Shown: in pieces, positions 36,470 through 44,835 of the stretch
Numbering within the stretch: the stretch's first letter is position 1
Layout of the letters: every line of letters starts with the position of its first letter
Assembly: GCF_014154935.1 (NCBI RefSeq)
Contig: NZ_JACEHH010000031.1
Span: 1-64,000, forward strand
DNA length: 64,000 nt
Source of the DNA: Stieleria mannarensis
GTDB taxonomy: Bacteria; Planctomycetota; Planctomycetia; Pirellulales; Pirellulaceae
Direction of reading: 5' to 3'
Program-made: the position numbers and the translations under genes
The notes under the pieces: generated by a model
Database searches by the model: none
What the model saw: the letters and a program-made list of their open reading frames with translations, nothing else
What the model was told of the DNA's origin: nothing

Positions 36470-37902
36470 GTGTGCTTCGTTTTCGCGACAGCTGTGATTG
36501 CCGACAGAGTCGGCCGATGCGCCCGGTGACTTGCACCGGCGTGATCGGCGGCATCGCCCTCGCGTTGGCGGTTTTGTCGGTTGGATGTGACCGCTCCGGC
36601 CATGACACGATCGAGGGTCTTTCCGACCCAGCCCCCGTTGTCGAGGAACCTCCGCCAGAGCCCTCGGCTTCGGAGCCAGAGTCAGCACCGGTCCAGCAGG
36701 AAGCTCCCATCGGACCGGCGGTCGAGCCAAATGATCCCCCGGTGGCGACGATCGTCGATCCCGCCAAGCATGCTGCCGAAGCGTTGCGCCGCGGCGACGT
36801 CGATGCGGCGTATCGGTACGCCCGCGAAGCGATGTTTCGAACCCCCGAAGATCCCCAGGTGATTTTCTTGATGGCCCGCGTGCTGGGGCAGCGCCAGCGT
36901 TTCCCCGAAGCGGTGCGGATGCTGGACCGCTTGGCCGAGACGCATCCCGAGACTCGGTTGCCCGGTTTGGGGCAATCGTCCGAGTGGCTGGTTTTGCACG
37001 GTGACTACGCCGGTGCGGAGTCACGACTGCGAACGATCCTGGATGAGGTGCCGACCATGGCGATGCCGCACCGGGCACTCGCGCGGCTGTTACTGGAATT
37101 GGGGCGACGCGGCGAAGCGGCCGATCATCTGCGTCGACTCTGTCGCATGGGGGACGTCAACGAATTGGAACTGGTCTCGTTGCTTCGCATGTCATCGCCA
37201 TTGCCAGTCGGCAGCGCGATCGGGCCCTTTTCCGACTCGGCAGCCGTTTTGTCTTTGATCGGCGAGGGGCGACTGGAAGAAGCACGGCAGCGATTGTTGG
37301 CGATCGAGCAACCAGACGATCTGCAGCACGCGCTGCGGGGGCGATTGGCCGCGCTGCTTGGTGACAGCGACGCGTTGGCCGGTTGGCGCCCGCGGGAACA
37401 AACGCAACGTCATCGCGGGCACGTCGAGTTCGCGTTGGCGGCGAAGCAGATCGAGTCGGGCGACGACGAATCGGCGACGCGACACCTTTGCCGCGCCGTG
37501 ATGCAAGACGCAACCGACGACCATGCCTATCGCATGCTCAGCGAGACGCTCGCGCGACTGGGGCGTGACGAAGCGGCCCGCGCCGCCACGCAACGCTGGA
37601 AGTGGATTCAGCGGACCCATCAAATCGCCGCGGAATTATATCAGTCACCCGGGGATCGTTTCGGTTTGATCGACGAATTGGTTCCGATCCTGGATCAGCT
37701 TCAACGACACGACGAATCGCTGGCGTGGCAGAGTATGCAGGTGATGCACGGGCAGGCGGTGCTGACGAAGCAGCAAGCGATCGAGCGGATGGAGCAGATC
37801 AACCGGCGCCGAAGGCAACTCAGTCAGTCCGGGGCGTTTGGTCCCGACGATTCATTCATTCGCTGCGGCGTGGATCTGGAATCGCTCTCGGCAGCTGAGT
37901 GA
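36466..37902 (+). CDS. TPR lipoprotein coupled to the cytochrome gene
   Basis: About 478 residues. The start at 36466 overlaps the cytochrome stop; an alternative ATG at 36517 begins directly at the signal peptide (MRPVTCTGVIGGIALALAVL). A lipobox (VLSVGC) gives a lipoprotein. A Pro/Glu/Ser-rich linker (about 60-105) is followed by tetratricopeptide-like repeats ('ALRRGDVDAAYRYAREAM', 'PHRALARLLLELGRRGEAADHL'). It probably scaffolds partner proteins at the membrane. The overlap with the heptahaem cytochrome gene, and the fused version elsewhere in the window, suggest that it docks or assembles the cytochrome. Confidence 0.82.
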   Translation: MSVLRFRDSCDCRQSRPMRPVTCTGVIGGIALALAVLSVGCDRSGHDTIEGLSDPAPVVEEPPPEPSASEPESAPVQQEAPIGPAVEPNDPPVATIVDPAKHAAEALRRGDVDAAYRYAREAMFRTPEDPQVIFLMARVLGQRQRFPEAVRMLDRLAETHPETRLPGLGQSSEWLVLHGDYAGAESRLRTILDEVPTMAMPHRALARLLLELGRRGEAADHLRRLCRMGDVNELELVSLLRMSSPLPVGSAIGPFSDSAAVLSLIGEGRLEEARQRLLAIEQPDDLQHALRGRLAALLGDSDALAGWRPREQTQRHRGHVEFALAAKQIESGDDESATRHLCRAVMQDATDDHAYRMLSETLARLGRDEAARAATQRWKWIQRTHQIAAELYQSPGDRFGLIDELVPILDQLQRHDESLAWQSMQVMHGQAVLTKQQAIERMEQINRRRRQLSQSGAFGPDDSFIRCGVDLESLSAAE

Positions 37903-38291
37903 TCACTGGGGAGCCCTGTCCAAATTTGGCAGCCGACCTGTGTAGCAACCAATGGATCCGTGAACCGTTGGCTGGCCTCCCCCATTTCTTTTCAAAAAAA
38001 ATCCGAGCAACGCAATCCCTCAGCGTGGCTCGATCGTCTTTCTGTTGGGGAAACGCGGCGACGTAGACCTCATTTTCGGGCTTCGCCCGGGAATGGAAAT
38101 GTCTAGTTTGACAGCGCCGCGTTTCGATCGATGCAAGCTCGAAACGCTAGCGAGAGAGTCACTTGCGTTCAGGCGCACTTGCTGGCGCCGCGTGCTTGTA
38201 TTTGATTGCAACGCTCGGTGTGAGCGTGGATGGCCTTGGGGATCCACCTTCTGGCGAAGGTAGCTACGTTGATCTGGAAGTGAGGTGTGTG
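37903..38291. other. Intergenic stretch without a recognisable gene
   Basis: These 389 bases between the TPR lipoprotein and DUF2784 genes show only a small hairpin (CGGGC/GCCCG, 38077-38089). The open frame continuing upstream from the DUF2784 gene to a TTG at 38163 encodes nothing family-like. A promoter for DUF2784 is presumably here. Confidence 0.35.
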
Positions 38292-38696
38292 GTGATCTAT
38301 CGGTATCTGGCTGACATCACGGTGGCGATCCACTTTGGCTACGTTGCGTTCGTGGTGGTGGGAGCGATCGCGACGCTGGTCGGTGCGATGCGGGGCTGGC
38401 GTTGGATTCGCAACCGCTGGTTTCGGGGTATCCATCTGGCGATGATCTTGGTCGTCGTGCTGGAGGCCTGGGTGGGCATGACGTGTCCGTTGACGACGCT
38501 GGAACAGGACTTTCGGTCGGCTGCCGGTGAGCAGACGTACCAGGGTGACTTCATCGCCAACTGGATGCACGAGGTGATGTTCTTTGACCTGGATCCCTGG
38601 GCCTTCACGGTCGGTTACACGTTGTTCGGCGCCCTGGTTGTCGCCAATTTAGTGTTCGTGCCGCCGCGCTGGCGGGGCGGGGATCAGGGGAGATGA
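38292..38696 (+). CDS. DUF2784 family membrane protein
   Basis: A 134-residue integral membrane protein starting at a GTG (MIYRYLADITVAIHFGY), with GGAAG upstream. It matches the DUF2784 pattern: 'LADITVAIHFGYVAFVVVG' in the first helix, 'TCPLTTLEQDFR' after the third helix, and 'YQGDFIANWMHEVMF'. About four transmembrane helices are expected. Family function is unknown. The frame continues upstream to 38163, but the N-terminal family motif begins at this GTG. The stop codon lies within a repeat (38691-38718) shared with the convergent CPBP gene. Confidence 0.8.
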   Translation: MIYRYLADITVAIHFGYVAFVVVGAIATLVGAMRGWRWIRNRWFRGIHLAMILVVVLEAWVGMTCPLTTLEQDFRSAAGEQTYQGDFIANWMHEVMFFDLDPWAFTVGYTLFGALVVANLVFVPPRWRGGDQGR

Positions 38697-38718
38697 CAGG
38701 CTGGAAGCCTATCCCACG
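38691..38718. repeat. Repeat family G unit between convergent genes
   Basis: ATGACAGGCTGGAAGCCTATCCCAC is the reverse complement of the units at 10944-10997. Its left end overlaps the DUF2784 stop codon and its right end supplies the last two codons and the TAG stop of the CPBP gene. AGGCT/AGCCT can form a tight hairpin. Confidence 0.75.
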
Positions 38719-39416
38719 GATTCGGCGTCCAGCTCTCGTTTGGCGATCAGAAATTGGGCCGCATCATAAGCGGCATGGGTGACGATCGGGACCAACAGAC
38801 TGTCGGTGGCGATCATTAGGGCGGCGAAGTAGATGCCCATCAGCGAGGCGACCAGCACGTAGAGTTTGGTGATCGGATGCAGCAACCCGAAACCGATCGA
38901 GGACACCAGGACGGCTGCGGCCAGCAGGCCGGGGACGGCCTCGCTGAAACTGTCGCCGACTTGGAACGGATTGGACAGTGGACCGTCGCTGCCGCCGGCC
39001 GCGGTCAACCAGGGCAACAGGCAGCCGCGAAAGGCCAGTTCTTCGCCGATCCCCGCACAGAGGCTGAGCGTCAGCAGTTCGCCGTGGGACAGTGACAGCA
39101 GGGCCTTCATCGTCGGCGCATCGCTGAGCCGTTTGATGGCGTCGATCGCGTCGTGCGGGATTTTCATCAGCAACGTGATCGCGATCAGCATCGGGATCGA
39201 CGCGACCACGCCGATTCCCAATTCGACGGCGACACTTTTCCACGCCAGTTTGTCGATCCGCCCGAGGTAGGCTCGCGCGTCGATCCCCAGCAGCCAGGCG
39301 AGCAGCAGGCCGGCCAGGCCGATCGCCAGTTCAAATCCGCAGGCCCAGACGAACAAGAACTCGTCGGAGGCTTCTTCTTGGGGAGGCGTGTCTTCGTTCA
39401 ATTCAATCCAGTTCAA
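38709..39416 (-). CDS. CPBP family intramembrane metalloprotease
   Basis: A 235-residue membrane protein of the CAAX protease/bacteriocin-processing (ABI) family. The EExxxR motif is Glu125-Glu126-Arg130 in GIGEELAFRGCLLPW, with the second histidine at His180 (FGLLHPITKL) and the third motif at His214 (IVTHAAYDAA). Several hydrophobic helices surround these. The first codon is a TTG overlapping the RNase D stop (TTGA at 39413-39416), which indicates translational coupling. Substrate is unknown; family members cleave prenylated or small peptides within the membrane. The 3' end is provided by a dispersed repeat. Confidence 0.85.
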   Translation of the reverse strand: MNWIELNEDTPPQEEASDEFLFVWACGFELAIGLAGLLLAWLLGIDARAYLGRIDKLAWKSVAVELGIGVVASIPMLIAITLLMKIPHDAIDAIKRLSDAPTMKALLSLSHGELLTLSLCAGIGEELAFRGCLLPWLTAAGGSDGPLSNPFQVGDSFSEAVPGLLAAAVLVSSIGFGLLHPITKLYVLVASLMGIYFAALMIATDSLLVPIVTHAAYDAAQFLIAKRELDAESVG

Positions 39417-40591
39417 TCCAGTTCGACGAATTCCAGCGGTTGTTCCTTGCGAACGTTCGCAACCCGGATGGCCGCGTCACCGCTGAGTAGCTTGCGAAAG
39501 GTTTTTCCAACGATTTCACCGCGCCATCCGGTCAACAGCGCCGGCACCTGGTCTCCTTCCTTGGGATCCAATTCATAACCCAGCACTTCTTTGACGTCGT
39601 CGGCGTTGCCAACGATCGACGGCGCGAGTTTGTTTTGTCGACTGATGCAGGCCATCGAGGTCGAGAGGAACTGGCTGAGCATCGGCGAGATCACGCTGCG
39701 TGATTTTCGGGTCCGCCGCGGAAGCTGATCGTCCGGGACCTGCAACGCCGCCCGAATGGCCGCGGAAATGTCTTCGTAGTGGGCGCTGTACCCGCGCCAG
39801 TCCATGCCGCGGATGTTGCGGATTTTTTTGATGTCCGCCGAGCCGCGTTTGGCAAGCTCGACCATCAGATCGTCTCGCATCACCCGCCGCACCGGGCGGT
39901 CCAGCGTGGCGGCGCGTTGGTCGCGCCAGCGCCACAGGTGGCGGATGATTTCCAGCTGCCGCGGCGTCATCCCGGCACAACCGCTGACGCGTCGCCAATT
40001 CTCGCTGGTTTCTTGCTGAATGACCTTCCGCTGCCGGATCTCGGTTTCTTCTTCCAGCCAAACCATGCGACCGAGTTTCTCGATCGCCTCGCGCTGCGTC
40101 TGGTACATCGCTTGCAGATCCGTCACGTCCTGCAAGGCATAATTGAGCTGGTCGCGCGAGAGCGGCCGGTGCCGCCAATTGGTTCGTGATTCACCCTTGG
40201 CCAGCGTTTTGCCGGTCAGCCGATTGACCAGGTTTCCCAGCGAGATCGGGAATTCCATCCCGCTGAACCCGGCTGCCAGTTGGGTGTCAAAAAGCCCCTC
40301 GATCGGCCGGTTGGTGAATTGGAAACAAAATCGACATTCTTCACGGGCCGCGTGTGCGATCACCGTCCGTCCGGGTTGGACCAACAGATCCCAGAACGGC
40401 GCGGTGGTGTGCATCGCCAACGGGTCAATGATCGCCAATCGATCACCGGCGGCGACTTGAATGAGGCACAATTGTGGTCGATAGCGGTCTTCGGAAACAA
40501 ACTCGGTGTCGAAGGCAATGATCGGCGCATCAGCCAGTTCATCGCAGAATTGACGAAGATCGCCGATCGCACTGATCGATTCGTATTCCAA
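39413..40591 (-). CDS. rnd: Ribonuclease D (3'-5' exonuclease)
   Basis: A 392-residue enzyme that trims the 3' ends of tRNA and other stable RNA precursors. The DEDDy exonuclease motifs are visible: Asp28 and Glu30 in AFDTEF, an aspartate in 'FDTQLAAGF', and 'YALQDVTDLQAMY' for the third motif. An HRDC domain follows ('QLEIIRHLWRWRDQRA', about 210-285). Length and domain order match RNase D. It overlaps the downstream CPBP gene by four bases. A short direct repeat (TTCAATCCAG) sits exactly at that junction, as if the overlap arose by slippage. Confidence 0.92.
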   Translation of the reverse strand: MEYESISAIGDLRQFCDELADAPIIAFDTEFVSEDRYRPQLCLIQVAAGDRLAIIDPLAMHTTAPFWDLLVQPGRTVIAHAAREECRFCFQFTNRPIEGLFDTQLAAGFSGMEFPISLGNLVNRLTGKTLAKGESRTNWRHRPLSRDQLNYALQDVTDLQAMYQTQREAIEKLGRMVWLEEETEIRQRKVIQQETSENWRRVSGCAGMTPRQLEIIRHLWRWRDQRAATLDRPVRRVMRDDLMVELAKRGSADIKKIRNIRGMDWRGYSAHYEDISAAIRAALQVPDDQLPRRTRKSRSVISPMLSQFLSTSMACISRQNKLAPSIVGNADDVKEVLGYELDPKEGDQVPALLTGWRGEIVGKTFRKLLSGDAAIRVANVRKEQPLEFVELD

Positions 40592-40718
40592 GGGTCGTTA
40601 GACTCGCTGCATCAAAATGGGAGGGAGATTCGGCTTCGACTGCCAAAACGGCAACATCGGACAGTCTTTCGTGATCGGCCCACACTCTAACCGCCCGGCA
40701 CCGGCGCGACCATCCTGC

Positions 40719-41492
40719 ATGCCCACCAACACTCCCTCCGACGAGCCGATCGCGGCCCCGGAAACACCGTCCGCAATCGCCAAGCCGCAGTGGCTGGTCA
40801 GCGTCCGCAGCCTTGCCGAGGCCGAGCTGGCGGTTCGGTGCGACGTCGATATTTTAGACCTGAAAGAACCGCGCCGCGGCCCGCTGGCACCCGTTTCCGC
40901 CCAAGTTTGGCGACAGGTCGCCGACCATGTGGCGATGTTGCCGGCGGCACGATTGTCGGCGGCCTTGGGTGAATCCTGCGAAGCGACCGAGTTGGCCGAT
41001 CAGGTGCCGCCGCGGTTCGCGTTCGCCAAAGCCGGCCCCAGCGGATGCGATCGCGACTCCCAACTCAGAAGACTGTGGGACAGGGTCCGAGGGCGGTTGC
41101 CGGGGCAGGTCGAATTGGTCGCCGTCGCTTATGCCGACCATCGTGCGGCGCGGTGCGTGGAGGCAGAGAGAATCGTGGCCTTGGCCGCCGCGAGCGGATT
41201 TCGCCGCGTGCTGCTGGACACGTTCGAAAAGAACGGGCGTTCAGCGATCGACGTTTTGGGACCGACGCGGTTGTCGCGTCTCGGCCGCCTGGCCCATCAG
41301 CAACGGTTGTGGTGGTCGCTGGCCGGTTCGATCACGCTGGGCGACGTCCAACGGCTGGGTGAGCTGATTCGGGATCGCGACGATCGCCCCGATTGTTATG
41401 CGGTCCGCGGGGGGGTGTGCGGCGGTGGACGCACCGGGACGTTGTGCGAGGCGAAGATGCGGCAGTGGCAACGGGCATTGCGGTCCAATTAA
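40719..41492 (+). CDS. mfnB: (5-formylfuran-3-yl)methyl phosphate synthase family protein (MfnB, DUF556)
   Basis: A 257-residue TIM-barrel protein resembling MfnB, which makes the furan precursor of methanofuran from two molecules of glyceraldehyde 3-phosphate. The diagnostic start is 'LVSVRSLAEAEL', then 'DILDLKEPRRGPL' with Lys49. Further conserved lysines are Lys104 (FAKAGPSG) and Lys171 (DTFEKNG). The C-terminus has 'AVRGGVCGGGRTG', a phosphate-binding loop. The ATG at 40719 is preferred to 40617. Planctomycetes carry tetrahydromethanopterin/methanofuran C1 genes used for formaldehyde oxidation; none of the other genes of that pathway is in this window. Confidence 0.87.
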   Translation: MPTNTPSDEPIAAPETPSAIAKPQWLVSVRSLAEAELAVRCDVDILDLKEPRRGPLAPVSAQVWRQVADHVAMLPAARLSAALGESCEATELADQVPPRFAFAKAGPSGCDRDSQLRRLWDRVRGRLPGQVELVAVAYADHRAARCVEAERIVALAAASGFRRVLLDTFEKNGRSAIDVLGPTRLSRLGRLAHQQRLWWSLAGSITLGDVQRLGELIRDRDDRPDCYAVRGGVCGGGRTGTLCEAKMRQWQRALRSN

Positions 41493-41619
41493 ACTCGCTC
41501 CCTCTCAGAGACGGCGTTTGCGCAGCAAGCAAACGCCAGAGAGGGTCCGCGGCTTGCGAAAGCCTTGGGCGGCCTGATGCTTGAATCGTTTTCGATGAGT
41601 GAACAGCGCGATACAAGCC

Positions 41620-41847
41620 CTAGACCCAATCCAGTCCGGTCAGCTTTTGCAGACGCTCCTCGAAGTTGCCGATCAACCCCCCCACGAGCATCCACTCGCC
41701 TTTCTTCCGTAACTCGATCTCACCGAATCGGTTGATCCGAATGATCGAATCGCTGGTCACGCCGGCCTGATGCAGCTGCTTGAAATCGACTTCACCCTCG
41801 TTGACCACATCCAGCAACGTTTTTCCGGTCAGTTCAATGAATTCCAT
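41620..41847 (-). CDS. Small conserved hypothetical protein
   Basis: A 75-residue protein from the ATG at 41847 (MEFIELTGKTLLDVV), with a GGGAG ribosome binding site. The frame stays open to 41913, but this start has the good site. It shows an alternating pattern with 'VTSDSIIRINRFGEIELRKKG' and ends 'FEERLQKLTGLDWV'. I think similar small proteins are conserved among planctomycetes, but I cannot name the function. It is flanked by the MfnB-like gene and a TraB-like gene in the opposite direction. Confidence 0.72.
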   Translation of the reverse strand: MEFIELTGKTLLDVVNEGEVDFKQLHQAGVTSDSIIRINRFGEIELRKKGEWMLVGGLIGNFEERLQKLTGLDWV

Positions 41848-42070
41848 GGCTCCCTTCTCAGCCTGCGGCTGGACAATTGCGATCGACGCCCGCCCATTTT
41901 CTATGCGATCCACTTTCTAAGCAGTCGGCGGGGCTTCGACAAGCATAGTCAACAGTTGCCGCGTTCGCGATCGAGCGCTATGCTACAGGGGTAGATCGCT
42001 TGCCACCTCAAGCCGGTGGATGGTGAGCATCGAGCGAACCACCAGTCGCATCCAATCCAGGGCTTTACCC

Positions 42071-42997
42071 ATGCGTTTGATCCTCTTCGCCTTCATCGTC
42101 GTCATCGCGCTAGCCAACGTGCTGCTCGAGTCGGCGGTCAGTGTGGCTCAGTCGGCGACGGCGGACACTCCGGTGACCGAATCGAAAACGTCCTCCGAGG
42201 ATGCGGCCGACGAGTCCTACCTGCGGATCAAGAAAGACGAGAACGGGAAGAAGGTCGCGTTGCAAACGGCGATCGTGCGTTTCCACGGCAAGCCCGGCAC
42301 GCGTTACGACGGTGCCATCGTTGACTTGGTCGGCGTCGTGCACATCGGTGAAAAAGCGTACTACAAGGATCTGAACCAGCGTCTGTCGAAATACGATTCG
42401 GTGCTGTACGAGTTGGTCGCCCCCGACGGCACGCGGATCCGTCCGGAGGATTTGAAGAAACGGCGGTCACTGGTCGCATCGATGCAGACCGGCATGAAGG
42501 ACATGCTGGAACTGGAGTACCAGTTGGAACTGGTCGACTACATGGCCGAGAATTTCCGCCACGCGGACATGAGTCCGGAAGAGTTCAGCGAAGACTTGCA
42601 GCGACGCGGCGATAGCGTGTTGAAGATGATCGCGCGGATGATGGGCGCCGGCTTGGCCACGCAATCAAAGAACGGCGGTGATTTGGGCGTGTTGATGGCG
42701 CTGTTCAGCGACGACCGTTCCACCGCGATGAAAAATGCCATGGCCACCCAGTTGATCGACATGGAAGCGGTCACGGTCGGGTTGAACGACGCCAACGGCG
42801 AGAACACGCTGATCAAGGGACGCAACGCCAAGGCGTTCCAAGTCCTCCGCGAAGAGCTTGCCGCCGGCAAAGAAACGCTGGCCGTGTTCTACGGTGCCGG
42901 GCACCTGGCCGACATGGCCGAGCGGCTGGAAAAGGACTTCGGCATGAAAGCCGGCAAGACGACCTGGTTGAACGCCTGGGATCTGGCCGGTAAGTGA
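42071..42997 (+). CDS. TraB/GumN-like exported protein
   Basis: A 308-residue protein beginning with a signal peptide (MRLILFAFIVVIALANVLL). The mature part has features of the TraB/GumN/Tiki family: 'IVDLVGVVHIGEKAYY' near the start (GxxH-type motif), 'YDSVLYELV' after it, 'GRNAKAF' and a C-terminal 'FYGAGHLADMAERL' (GxxH motif). Some family members are metalloproteases using the two motifs, so proteolytic function is possible but unproven. The ATG at 42071 is chosen because the extension from 42020 is not signal-like. It is followed by a repeat-rich gap. Confidence 0.75.
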   Translation: MRLILFAFIVVIALANVLLESAVSVAQSATADTPVTESKTSSEDAADESYLRIKKDENGKKVALQTAIVRFHGKPGTRYDGAIVDLVGVVHIGEKAYYKDLNQRLSKYDSVLYELVAPDGTRIRPEDLKKRRSLVASMQTGMKDMLELEYQLELVDYMAENFRHADMSPEEFSEDLQRRGDSVLKMIARMMGAGLATQSKNGGDLGVLMALFSDDRSTAMKNAMATQLIDMEAVTVGLNDANGENTLIKGRNAKAFQVLREELAAGKETLAVFYGAGHLADMAERLEKDFGMKAGKTTWLNAWDLAGK

Positions 42998-43004
42998 GCG
43001 CCGA

Positions 43005-43155
43005 GCCCTTCGGTAGCGGAAGCCGCGGAGGCTTTCGGTAGCGGAAGCCGCGGAGGCTTTCGGAACGTGGGCGGCTTCACCGCCGGGAGCGAAACTCTTG
43101 GCGAGTTCCGCTACCTACGGAGCGAAACTCTTGGCGAGTTCCGCTACGTAGTAGC
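43005..43155. repeat. Repeat family A, two inverted pairs
   Basis: Two tandem GGTAGCGGAAGCCGCGGAGG units are followed by 'GGCGGCTTCACCGCCGGGAG', then two tandem GAAACTCTTGGCGAGTTCCG units. The second pair is the reverse complement of the family's GTAGCGGAA...GCCAAGAGTTTCG form. The segment lies between the convergent TraB-like and acyltransferase genes and can fold into a large hairpin. Confidence 0.75.
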
Positions 43156-43173
43156 GAGCGGAGGTCCACGCTG

Positions 43174-43860
43174 CTAAGCCGCCTGCTTCATCGCCGGTTC
43201 TTGCGGGATCGCGGCGTGGGCGATCGCTGCTTCCTTCGGATCATACTCGGCCTCCATCCGCAACAACGTGTCCTGGATGCGGCGCGTGAACTCCGCCACC
43301 GACTCTCCCTCACGCGGGTACATCGGATCGCCGAACACGCCGTCAATGCGGCAGAACGGAAGTGGGATTTGCGTGCGGTCCCAGGTCCGCGACAGCACGA
43401 TTCGGCGTCGGGGGACCAACGACATCGGCAACACGGGCGCGCCCGTTTTTTGCGACAGCATCGCGATCCCAGGATTGACGACCCCGCGTGGTCCTTTGGG
43501 CCCGTCGACGGCCAAGCACGCCGGTTTGCCGCTGCAGACATGATTGACCATCGCTCGCAGCGCCGTCATCCCACCCTTGCGACGGGCACCACCACTGCCA
43601 CGAATCGGAATCACCCCAAGCTTGTTGAGCGTCCGAGCGATCAAGTCACCGTCTTTACTGCGCGAAACCATCGCGCCGGCGCTTTCTTTTTCTTCGGCCA
43701 AGATGACCATCGCAATCTGGTGCCCGTGCAAGCCGGCGTAAACATACGGCTGGCCGTCGGCGCGCAAGCGATCTCGTGAATCGTTGATCGCGTTGACGCG
43801 ACAGGTGGCGCGCAACAGTCGGATAAATCCCGTCACCAAGAAGGGCAGCACTCGATTCAT
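43174..43860 (-). CDS. DUF374/LPLAT-family lipid acyltransferase
   Basis: A 228-residue protein of the lysophospholipid acyltransferase superfamily, DUF374 type. Key features: 'YAGLHGHQIAMVILAEEK' (replacing the usual WHGR), 'SRSKDGDLIARTLNKLG' and 'PIRGSGGARRKGGMTALR', then 'AVDGPKGPRGVVNPGIA' and 'KTGAPVLPM'. These correspond to the DGPxGPR and GxPxxP blocks of the family. Activity on lipid A or phospholipid precursors is likely but the acceptor is unknown. It stands alone; the small zinc-ribbon-like gene lies about 110 bases upstream on the same strand. Confidence 0.85.
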   Translation of the reverse strand: MNRVLPFLVTGFIRLLRATCRVNAINDSRDRLRADGQPYVYAGLHGHQIAMVILAEEKESAGAMVSRSKDGDLIARTLNKLGVIPIRGSGGARRKGGMTALRAMVNHVCSGKPACLAVDGPKGPRGVVNPGIAMLSQKTGAPVLPMSLVPRRRIVLSRTWDRTQIPLPFCRIDGVFGDPMYPREGESVAEFTRRIQDTLLRMEAEYDPKEAAIAHAAIPQEPAMKQAA

Positions 43861-43972
43861 TCCCAGATTCCGTTCCGTTTGCTGTCAATTCATTTCGCCG
43901 GGCGTGAAACTCGGCATGCACGTAGATAAGCTTGCCGGCGTTTGGAGACAAGATCGATTACGACGGAGTGGC

Positions 43973-44275
43973 TTATTCGCCGCCGGCGGGGTTTTCGATC
44001 CAGACCTGAAAACAGGGCGAACAGAGCAGGATTCTGCGGCGACAATGCACCTGGTTTTCCGCGTCGACCTGCGGCGTCGATTCGAGTTGTTTGATCACCC
44101 GCCCCCACTCGGCATCCATCTCGTCAGGATCGAGTGTTCCGGGGGAATCGAGAATCGGCGGCGAGGAGTCGACGGTGGCCTGTATGTCAATCTCATAGAA
44201 CTCGCCCCGCCCGCCGATCAGTTCCTTCAGGCATCGATCGCACAGACCGGGCGGATCGGAATCGAATTCATCCAT
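43973..44275 (-). CDS. Small zinc-ribbon-like hypothetical protein
   Basis: A 100-residue acidic protein from the ATG at 44275 (MDEFDSDPPGLCDRC). Two CxxC pairs, CDRC (about 12-15) and CSPC (about 88-91), could bind one zinc ion across the chain. Nothing else is family-like. The frame stays open to 44467, but that upstream part would be encoded by the GGGGAGTG minisatellite (low-complexity PHSPTPPL) and is not credible. Function unknown. Confidence 0.6.
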   Translation of the reverse strand: MDEFDSDPPGLCDRCLKELIGGRGEFYEIDIQATVDSSPPILDSPGTLDPDEMDAEWGRVIKQLESTPQVDAENQVHCRRRILLCSPCFQVWIENPAGGE

Positions 44276-44390
44276 CACACAGGCTCGATTCGATGAGTGG
44301 AAGACGAGAGGGGCGTGCCGCGATGTCCAGTATAACCGATCGGCCTGCACGGCATGTGCGCTGCCGGGCACGCGGCGAACGAGCGGCAGC

Positions 44391-44440
44391 AGGGGAGTGG
44401 GGGAGTGGGGGAGTGGGGGAGTGGGGGAGTGGGGGAGTGA
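44391..44440. repeat. Eight-base minisatellite (GGGGAGTG)n
   Basis: About six tandem copies of GGGGAGTG lie 115 bases upstream of the zinc-ribbon-like gene. It has the same core as the longer minisatellite at 50782-50917. The rest of the 574-base gap (44276-44849) holds the family F repeats described separately and no gene. Confidence 0.85.
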
Positions 44441-44448
44441 ATGTTGGT

Positions 44449-44476
44449 CAAAAAATGGGGTGGTCAAAAAATGAAG
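44449..44476 (+). repeat. Repeat family F (GTTGGTCAAAARATG), left copy
   Basis: Two tandem units of the form GTTGGTCAAAAAATGGG read on plus. The right copy at 44836-44880 is in the opposite orientation, so the pair brackets a 360-base segment with no evident gene (44477-44835). Confidence 0.7.
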
Positions 44477-44835
44477 GCGTCGGTCGGGCCTTGCCCGGAC
44501 CGGGCAAATCCTCTCGCTGATTGTGAGTTTATCGTTCGTGGTTTTTCAGGGATTTCAATTTCGTCCAATTCTCTTGGAGGCAGCCGTTTGGCGCTGCACG
44601 GGGATCCAATCATTCTGCCATCCTTTTCCTGATCCCCACCGACGTGACAGGGCACGGCGGATCGGGAGCGGTAGGGAAATTTGGGAGGTAGGAAAATTGG
44701 GCCAATCGAACGGATGGTGCATCTCATCATTTTCTTACCCCCAAAATCTTCTTACCCGATCTCCGCGCCGGCCAAGAATACGGCCCGCTCGCGTGACCGA
44801 CTGATTGCCGTTGAGTTTCCACCCCCGGCCGCCCC

